Shown in pieces: positions 58,309 through 64,000 of a stretch of 64,000 nucleotides of DNA (within the stretch, counting starts at the first letter, position 1; each line of letters starts with the position of its first letter). This stretch comes from Moniliophthora roreri (taxonomy: Eukaryota > Basidiomycota > Agaricomycetes > Agaricales > Marasmiaceae), in NCBI GenBank assembly GCA_001466705.2, contig LATX02000241.1, positions 62,001-126,000 of the forward strand. The letters run 5' to 3'. The notes beneath the pieces were generated by a model. It searched no databases, was not told where the DNA came from, and worked only from the letters and a program-made list of their open reading frames with translations. The translations under genes and the position numbers were made by a program.

Positions 58309-59709
58309 GCATCACCTAGGAATGACAAGACGTCACAACGGAGCGAACGACAGCTAGAGCAGGACATCGCCGAAGCCGAGGCGCGCCGGCGTGGGCAACT
58401 AACCCAATCCATATCAAATCCTGGTGGACAAGCGATCCCACCGTTAACCCGAGCGTCCCGCAGAGACTTATTGACCCCCTTGCACTCACCATCACTAACG
58501 AGTCAGCAACTAACAGAAACACCAGCAGAAAACCCAGAAATAAGGAGAACCTCGACCCCATCATTCACTCCGATTGGATCGAAGACGAGCGAATCAGAAG
58601 AAGAACCATTGCCGAATACACCGAAGCATTCAGACTCGAATACATTGAACATCTCTACGGACTCTCAGGAGGAATTAGATCCATTTCAACGACTACTACA
58701 AGGCTTAAAGAACAGCCCCCGATCACCGAAAGTACAGACAGAAACGATGGCAGAAGACAAGAAGCCATCAGGAAGCAGGCCTAGAAGGGAAGAACTAGTG
58801 GCCGAAGAAGCAATCATAGGCTCCGCGATGCCGGTACAAGTAGTCTCAGCAGTAAAAGAAGTGAAAGCCACACTTCCAAGGGCCTTTACGGGAGTACGGA
58901 AAGATGCGAAGAAGTTCTTGAGAGAAGTGTTGATTTACGTAGTGCTTAACCCCAAGGCGTTCCCAGACGACAGATCGAAGAAGCTCTTTCTCCTCTCATA
59001 CATGACAGATGGACCAGGAGAATTCTGGAAGAACGAGAAGACTGACCTCCTGCTTGCGTTTGATGCCGACGCCAAAAAGGTGACGTGGTTGGAGTTCCTA
59101 GACGATTTCAGAACGTCTTTCGAACCCCTTGATCCTGCCTTAAAAGCACAATTGGAGCTCAAAGATCTGAAGATGAAGGAAAGAGCCGACGAATACACAT
59201 ATCAATTCACCTATCTCACAAAACAGACTGGGTACAACGATGCGGCCCAAATAGTAGCATTCAAACGGGGATTGCCGAAAAGCTTGATATTCAAAATTAT
59301 GACAAGACCAGAAGGGGCACCCTCCACGATTAAGGAATGGATGAATGCCGCCATCATATTTGATGAAAGCTACAAGCAGGCATTGGAATATGGAAAGACC
59401 TGGGATGATGAACATGGAGGAAAGAAGCCCCAGAGAAGCTTCAGGAAGAAGGAGGAAGTAGCTATTAAACAGATTACGGAAATGGACAGGAAGGAATATA
59501 TGGCGAAGGGTTTATGCTTCAGATGTGGAAAAGCAGGACACCGCATCAGGGACTGCCCAGATGCTCCGAAGAAGGATGAAAGGAAACAAGAGGAGCCGAA
59601 GAAACTCACAAAAGAGGAAAGGTTCGCCAAAATTAGGGCCCTGGTAAACGAACAGCCGAAAGAAGATAAGGACTTCCTTCTCGATTTGATGGAACAAGAG
59701 GGTTTTTGA
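58309..59709 (+). CDS. Gypsy E gag
   Basis: Open from 58309 (after a TAG) to TGA 59707-59709, with no clear ATG near the front; the true start is uncertain. Gag core around FLREVLIYV, GPGEFWKNEK, FRTSFEPLDPALKAQLELKDLKM, and a classical CCHC zinc knuckle CFRCGKAGHRIRDC that binds RNA, followed by a Lys/Glu-rich tail. Ends at the slippery heptamer GGGTTTT (59700-59706) directly before the stop. Gag forms the virus-like particle. No internal stop. Confidence 0.88.
   Translation, partial: ASPRNDKTSQRSERQLEQDIAEAEARRRGQLTQSISNPGGQAIPPLTRASRRDLLTPLHSPSLTSQQLTETPAENPEIRRTSTPSFTPIGSKTSESEEEPLPNTPKHSDSNTLNISTDSQEELDPFQRLLQGLKNSPRSPKVQTETMAEDKKPSGSRPRREELVAEEAIIGSAMPVQVVSAVKEVKATLPRAFTGVRKDAKKFLREVLIYVVLNPKAFPDDRSKKLFLLSYMTDGPGEFWKNEKTDLLLAFDADAKKVTWLEFLDDFRTSFEPLDPALKAQLELKDLKMKERADEYTYQFTYLTKQTGYNDAAQIVAFKRGLPKSLIFKIMTRPEGAPSTIKEWMNAAIIFDESYKQALEYGKTWDDEHGGKKPQRSFRKKEEVAIKQITEMDRKEYMAKGLCFRCGKAGHRIRDCPDAPKKDERKQEEPKKLTKEERFAKIRALVNEQPKEDKDFLLDLMEQEGF
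59700..59706 (+). promoter_or_regulatory. -1 frameshift heptamer at the gag-pol junction of gypsy E
   Basis: G GGT TTT followed at once by TGA. This is the X XXY YYZ pattern of -1 frameshift sites. The pol frame is -1 relative to gag. Same site at 62791-62797. Confidence 0.65.
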
Positions 59710-59902
59710 AACGGCGAACGAGGACGATGTCTCCACCGCCGATAACTATTTCACACTTTGTACTAGCTAAGATGGATCGAAATTCTATGCATATTCCTCT
59801 CAAGTACAAAGTGGGAACAAAAATCATCGAAACGAAAGCCTTATTGGACTCTGGAGCAGGAGGAAGGTTCATAAGCACAGGACTTGCTCGAACACTAGGG
59901 AA
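59708..59902 (+). pseudogene. Gypsy E protease start, cut at an N
   Basis: In the -1 frame: MSPPPITISHFVLAKMDRN, then the aspartic protease motif ALLDSGAGGRF. Broken off at the N at 59903. Confidence 0.8.
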
Positions 59903-59904
59903 NT

Positions 59905-60207
59905 AATCAGCTTGAGAAGTCTGACTCCGGCCCCGACCCCGATGATGCAGCTCGTCGACCGCGTCTCTGCCCTGTGTGCGGATTGGAGCGCCATTTCGCC
60001 AGACATTGCCCGCAGTACATGTGTCGCAGATGCTTCAAGACTCAGCCTGGACATACATCTGGACACTGCCCTGACCAATGAAGGTCTGGCCGCATTGCGC
60101 GTCGGAGGACTCATTCGAGCTCAGACGCTATGTCGGATGGTCGCCGTTATGACGATGAGCGAAACTATAACGACGAGCCCTACGACAATCTCGGAGGGGA
60201 ATGTTGA
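59905..60207 (+). pseudogene. Zinc-knuckle ORF after the join in gypsy E
   Basis: One frame encodes two Cys-His knuckles: LCPVCGLERHFARHC (CX2CX4HX4C) and CRRCFKTQPGHTSGHC (CX2CX6HX4C), then a TGA at 60079-60081 where CGA is likely, then an Asp/Tyr/Asn-rich tail ending at TGA 60205-60207. It lies upstream of the 3' LTR, after the place where pol should be. Probably an accessory nucleic-acid-binding protein or the C-terminus of a downstream ORF. Confidence 0.6.
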
Positions 60208-60439
60208 GATGTTGGTCAAGGAGTATGATCAAGATGCCCAGTTGTTGTTTGTAGGGGCAGATCCAAAAAAGGTGAGATTGCTTTCAGTGGAGGAGCAGCA
60301 GGCCATGGGATGGCAACCGCCTACGGACCCACCAGCAACTCCAATGATGGAAGTGGAAGATGAAATGCCGGAGATAGATGACAGGCCGGATACGTCGTAT
60401 GATTACAATGCCGAACTGTACGGAGATGGAGAATCGTAG
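60208..60439 (+). CDS. Acidic C-terminal ORF in gypsy E, overlapping frame
   Basis: A different frame, open from 59912, reads EMLVKEYDQDAQLLFVGADPKKVRLL, then an acidic end (MEVEDEMPEIDD) to TAG 60437-60439. The part before about 60208 looks like a shadow of the zinc-knuckle frame; this end looks real. It may be a separate protein or be joined to the knuckles by splicing or frameshift. Confidence 0.4.
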
Positions 60440-60478
60440 AAGTAGGCAGCCGGAGCTCGCCCCTTGTTGAGGGGCTAA

Positions 60479-60940
60479 TGTTACAGACTTTTTCCTTAGT
60501 AAACTCTTTCTCTTCGTCCTTACCCCTATGCTTCCCTTTTCCCTTGGACTCATACACATTCCCAGCTCCCATTTCCTTCTCCCACTTATGCTTCTCGTTC
60601 TATCGGACTTCTACACCTTCCCTGTCCCTATTTGCTTATCCCCTTGTATTTGTCTTACTCATATCCCGACCAGCTCGGGAAACCTTATCTAAACACCGAA
60701 CTCTTTGCTTTCCATATGTATTTAGCGTTACAACGGTTGTATTGTATTTAAGCGCTCAAGCTGAGACTCTAAGTCTTCAGCTTGACCTGGTTAATTTATA
60801 CTTGTGTCAACGCCAATATCGAAGGACCTCTGAACTTCAGTAACCACTGAATAAACTCAAACTTGAACTTGTGACTATTAGCGAAGGGAATACTTCGTTA
60901 AGATAGTTGAAGTTGATGTTGCTGCGCAAGTAACGTAACA
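60479..60940 (+). repeat. LTR shared by gypsy E (3') and gypsy F (5')
   Basis: 462 bases, TGTTACAGAC...GTAACGTAACA. TCAGCTTGACCT at 60777-60788, about 30-35 bases after TATTTAAG. Followed directly by the internal sequence of element F. Confidence 0.92.
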
Positions 60941-60942
60941 CA

Positions 60943-60954
60943 AGGTCAAGCTGA
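60943..60954 (+). promoter_or_regulatory. Candidate self-primer binding site of gypsy F
   Basis: AGGTCAAGCTGA, two bases after the LTR, complements TCAGCTTGACCT (60777-60788) over 12 of 12 bases. Confidence 0.6.
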
Positions 60955-62161
60955 TCGATTGCCGACCTACCCAGGTTTAGGCATCACCTAGGAGCAACAA
61001 GACGTCGCAACGGAGTGAACGACAGCTAGAGCAGGATATCGCCGAAGCCGAGGCGCGCCAGCATGGGCAACTAACCCAATCTATATTGAATCCTGGTGGA
61101 CGAGTGATCCCACCGTTAACCCGAGCGTCCCGCAGAGATCTATTGACCCCCTTGCACTCACCATCGCTAACGAGTCAGCAACTAACAGAGACACCAGCAG
61201 AAGACCCAGAAACAAGGAGAACCTCGACCCCATCATTCATTCTGATTGGATCGAGAACGATCAAACCAGAAGAAGAACCCTCGCCAAATACACCGAAGCC
61301 TTCAGACTCGGATACATTGAATATCTCCACTGACTCTCCAGAGGAATTAGATCCATTTCAACGACTACTACAAGATTTGAAGAACAGCCCCCAATCACCG
61401 AAAGTACAGACAGAAACGATGGCAGAAGACAAGAAGCCGTCAGGAAGCAGACCTAGGAAAGAGGAACTGATGGCCGAAGAAGCAATCATTGGTTCCGCAA
61501 TGCTGGTACAAGTAGTCTCGGCAGTGAAAGAAGTGAAAGCTGCACTTCCAAGGGCCTTTACGGGAGCACGGAAAGATGCGAAGAAGTTTCTAAGAGAAGT
61601 GTTGATTTACGTAGCGCTTAATCCCAAGGCGTTCCCCGATGATAGATCGAAGAAGCTCTTTCTCCTTTCATATATGACGGATGGACCAGGAGAATTTTGG
61701 AAGAACGAAAAGACCGATCTCTTACTCGCGTTTGATGCCAATGCCGAAAAGGTGACGTGGTCGGAGTTCTTGGACGATTTCAGAACGTCTTTCGAACCCC
61801 TCGATCCTGCCTTAAAGGCTCAGCTGGAACTCAAGGACCTGAAGATGAAGGAAAGAGCCGACGAATATACGTACCAGTTCACCTATCTCGCAAAGCAAAC
61901 GGGGTATAATGACGCGGCCCAAATAGTAGCATTCAAACGGGGATTGCCGAAGAGCTTGGTATTCAAGATCATGACGAGACCAGAAGGAGCACCATCCACG
62001 ATTAAGGAATGGATGAACGCCGCCATTATATTTGACGAAAGTTATAAGCAGGCGTTGGAATACGGAAAAACTTGGGATGATGAACATGGAGGAAAGAAAC
62101 CCCAAAGAAGCTTTAGGAAGAAGGAAGAAGTGGCTATTAAGCAGATTACAGAGATAGATAG

Positions 62162-62575
62162 TGTTACGTTACTTGTGCGCAGCAACGTCAAACTCCTCGA
62201 CTATGACGTAGTCAAGAAGCTCGTAAGGTTCAAGGTTCAGAGTTTGAGTCAGAACTAAGAGGTGGTCTCTTCGTTTGTAACTCAAGAGTTCGTTCCGTTG
62301 CTTAGAACAAGGTTTATAGCTAACCAGGTCAAGCTGAAGAGCTTGAGACCTAGTTTGAACTACTTAAATAGTACAATGTACCTACGATTACAAAGGAGTT
62401 GGAACTCGAGAGAATGTCGTAGAATACATGTATAATACACCGATAGAATCGGATAGAAAAGGAAAGAATGTCTGTTATATAAGAGTTCGAGAATGAAGTA
62501 GAAAGAAAGAAATAGTTAGTAATGTACACGATCACGTGAGAGTCCTGTCGCACGAAAGTCTGTGGCATTGTAACA
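62162..62575 (-). repeat. Solo LTR of a third gypsy family inside gag of element F
   Basis: 414 bases, TGTTACGTTAC...ATTGTAACA on the plus strand, flanked by GATAG on both sides (62157-62161 and 62576-62580). On the minus strand it has TATTTAAG and then TCAGCTTGACCTGGTTA (62337-62321). Related to, but distinct from, the LTRs of E and F. Confidence 0.92.
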
Positions 62576-62790
62576 GATAGGAAGGAGTACATGGCAAAGG
62601 GGCTATGCTTCAGATGTGGAAAAGCAGGACACCGCATCAAGGACTGCCTGGATGCACCAAAGAAGGAGGAGAAGAAACAGGAAGAGCCGAAGAAGCTTAT
62701 GAAGGAGGAAAGGTTCGCTAAGATTAGGGCCTTAGTAAACGAACAGCCGCAGGAAGATAAGGACTTCCTTCTCGATCTGATGGAACAAGA

Positions 62791-62797
62791 GGGTTTT
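62791..62797 (+). promoter_or_regulatory. -1 frameshift heptamer at the gag-pol junction of gypsy F
   Basis: GGGTTTT in frame G GGT TTT, followed by TGA. Conserved with element E. Confidence 0.65.
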
Positions 62798-62798
62798 T

Positions 62799-64000
62799 GA
62801 AACGGCGGAAGAGGACGATGTCTCCACCGCCGATAACTATTTCACACTTTGTACTAGCTAAGATGGACCGAAATTCTATGCACATTCCTCTCAAGTACAA
62901 AGTGGGAACAAAAATCATCGAAGCAAAGGCCTTATTGGACTCTGGAGCAGGAGGGAGATTCGTAAGCACGGAGCTTGCTCGGACATTAGGAAAAAAATGG
63001 ATCCGATTACCAGAAAAGATCCGGGTATTCAATGTTGATGGAACGGCCAACAAAACAGCGTGGATAACGCATGTTGTGGAACTAGAATTCCAGATCGCAG
63101 GAAAAGAGTTCCAGGAAAATTTCATGATCTCAGGCATCGGAGATGAAGACATGATCCTGGGACTTCCATGGTTGAGACATCACAACCCAACGATTAACTG
63201 GGAGACAGGAGAAATGCAGTTCCACCCTCAACGAAGAATTCAGATCAAAAGGTTCCGAGGAGTTCTGGACGAATTCAAACCTGAAATCCTTATAGGAGCC
63301 AAAACTACGGCATCACAAGAAATGGCTCATTAGCAACAGACTGTTAAGAAGGAGATCGAGGAACTTATTCCCAGTTACTTGATAGGATATCGAGATCGGT
63401 TCGAAAAAGGGAAAGCAGAACGATTTCCGCCGACTAGGACGTACAATCACACAATTGATCTCAAACCAGACTTCGTTCCCAGAAATTGCAAACTCTATCC
63501 ACTGAGTCCTATCGAACAAGAGGAACAAGACAAATTCCTTGAAGAGAACCTACGAAAGGGATATATTCACAAGTCAAAATCCCCCATGGCTTCCCCCTTC
63601 TTCTTTGTGGCCAAAAAGGAGAAAGGAGCGTTAAGGCCTATGCAGGACTACCGAGAACTCAACAAAGGAACAGTAAAGAACGCTTATCCCCTACCCTTAA
63701 TTTCGGAGCTTCTTGACAAACTCAAAGGAGCAACGATATTTACAAAACTCGACCTTCGAAACGGATACAATAATGTCAGGATAAAGGACAGAGACCAGTG
63801 GAAAGCCGTGTTCAAGACCAACAGAGGACTTTTTGAACCGACAGTAATGTTCTTTGGACTAAGCAACTCCCCCACCACCTTCCAAGCTTTCATGAACGAC
63901 ATCCTCTCCGACTTCATCGACAAAGGATGGTGTGTAGTATATATGGACGACATTCTCATTTTTTCAGAGGACAGGGACGATCACAAGGAACGTACAGAAC
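62799..64000 (+). pseudogene. Gypsy F pol: protease and reverse transcriptase, partial
   Basis: Read in the -1 frame after gag. Protease: ALLDSGAGGRF with catalytic Asp, and MILGLPWLRHHNP. A TAG at 63331-63333 interrupts the frame, then RT follows in the same frame: [54 protein letters not shown], and the catalytic YMDDILIF near 63945. RT copies the element RNA into DNA. The window ends before RNase H and integrase. One stop only, so this copy is recent. Confidence 0.88.

Larger units (their letters stand above)
57800..60940 (+). mobile_element. Gypsy element E (Ty3/gypsy LTR retrotransposon), internally deleted
   Basis: 5' LTR 57800-58268, gag, start of protease, then an N at 59903 and a jump to a downstream zinc-knuckle ORF, then the LTR 60479-60940. 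RT, RNase H and integrase are missing. Inserted into or abutting copia D. Confidence 0.85.
60981..62800 (+). pseudogene. Gypsy F gag, interrupted by a solo LTR
   Basis: Same protein as 58309-59709 with many substitutions. Open from 60981 to 62161, then a 414-base LTR with its target duplication, then 62581-62800 carries the rest (KEYMAKGLCFRCGKAGHRIKDC and the Lys/Glu-rich tail) in the matching frame. Ends at TGA 62798-62800 after the GGGTTTT heptamer. Without the insertion gag would be open, so the insertion is the only visible damage. Confidence 0.88.
60479..64000 (+). mobile_element. Gypsy element F, runs off the window
   Basis: LTR, candidate self-primer site, gag split by a solo LTR, protease and reverse transcriptase up to the window edge. 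No N inside. 3' parts not visible. Confidence 0.9.

Noticed and set aside
59912..60207. N-terminal part of the ORF at 59912-60439 as a protein
   Set aside because: The overlapping frame holds two Cys-His knuckles and is the more credible reading of this stretch.

Overview
The window looks like a repeat-rich piece of a filamentous basidiomycete nuclear genome, probably an agaricomycete. The evidence is short (about 40-65 base) GT-AG introns, a secreted GH11 xylanase, a fragmentary P450 of the mushroom type, F-box-like and NACHT fragments of expanded mushroom families, and stacked Ty1/copia and Ty3/gypsy retrotransposons. No species can be named from the sequence alone.

Layout. 1-673: end of a membrane-anchored hypothetical gene with a frameshift. 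683-3838: a 3.16 kb element bounded by 526-base inverted repeats. 3839-6587: no gene I can support. 6588-8627: a multi-exon gene of a large agaricomycete family, cut at its 3' end by a copia LTR (element A, 8628-10820). 10821-12399: a P450 pseudogene. 13368-13829: a solo gypsy LTR with a 5-base target duplication. 14700-15425: a probable tRNA-derived SINE and ATCATGGGC-type repeats. 15592-28282: copia element B, a mosaic of duplicated and deleted pieces. 28949-29330: a second solo LTR. 33186-33993: an intact-looking GH11 xylanase on the minus strand. 34562-38309: a duplicated segment carrying two versions of a TA-flanked MITE. 39479-40097: a small secreted protein gene in four exons, followed by a decayed paralogue and an F-box-like pseudogene, both inside a perfect 1,641-base duplication. 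44418-53720: copia element C (minus). 53721-53868: a NACHT fragment. 53869-57799: copia element D (minus). 57800-64000: two gypsy elements (E and F) that share an LTR; F runs off the window.

Only two host genes look intact: the xylanase and the small secreted protein. The rest is retrotransposon biology. The copia elements have a primer site matching the anticodon half of initiator tRNA-Met and an unusually long gag region with many Cys pairs. The gypsy elements carry a -1 slippery heptamer exactly at the gag stop, and a sequence next to the LTR complementary to the predicted mRNA 5' end, which suggests self-priming. Many premature stops look like CGA to TGA changes, consistent with decay of methylated CpG or a RIP-like process.

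Caution: thirteen isolated N bases sit mostly at breaks in repeat order. I read them as assembly joins, so long fused ORFs crossing them (notably 16441-20481) should not be taken as real proteins.
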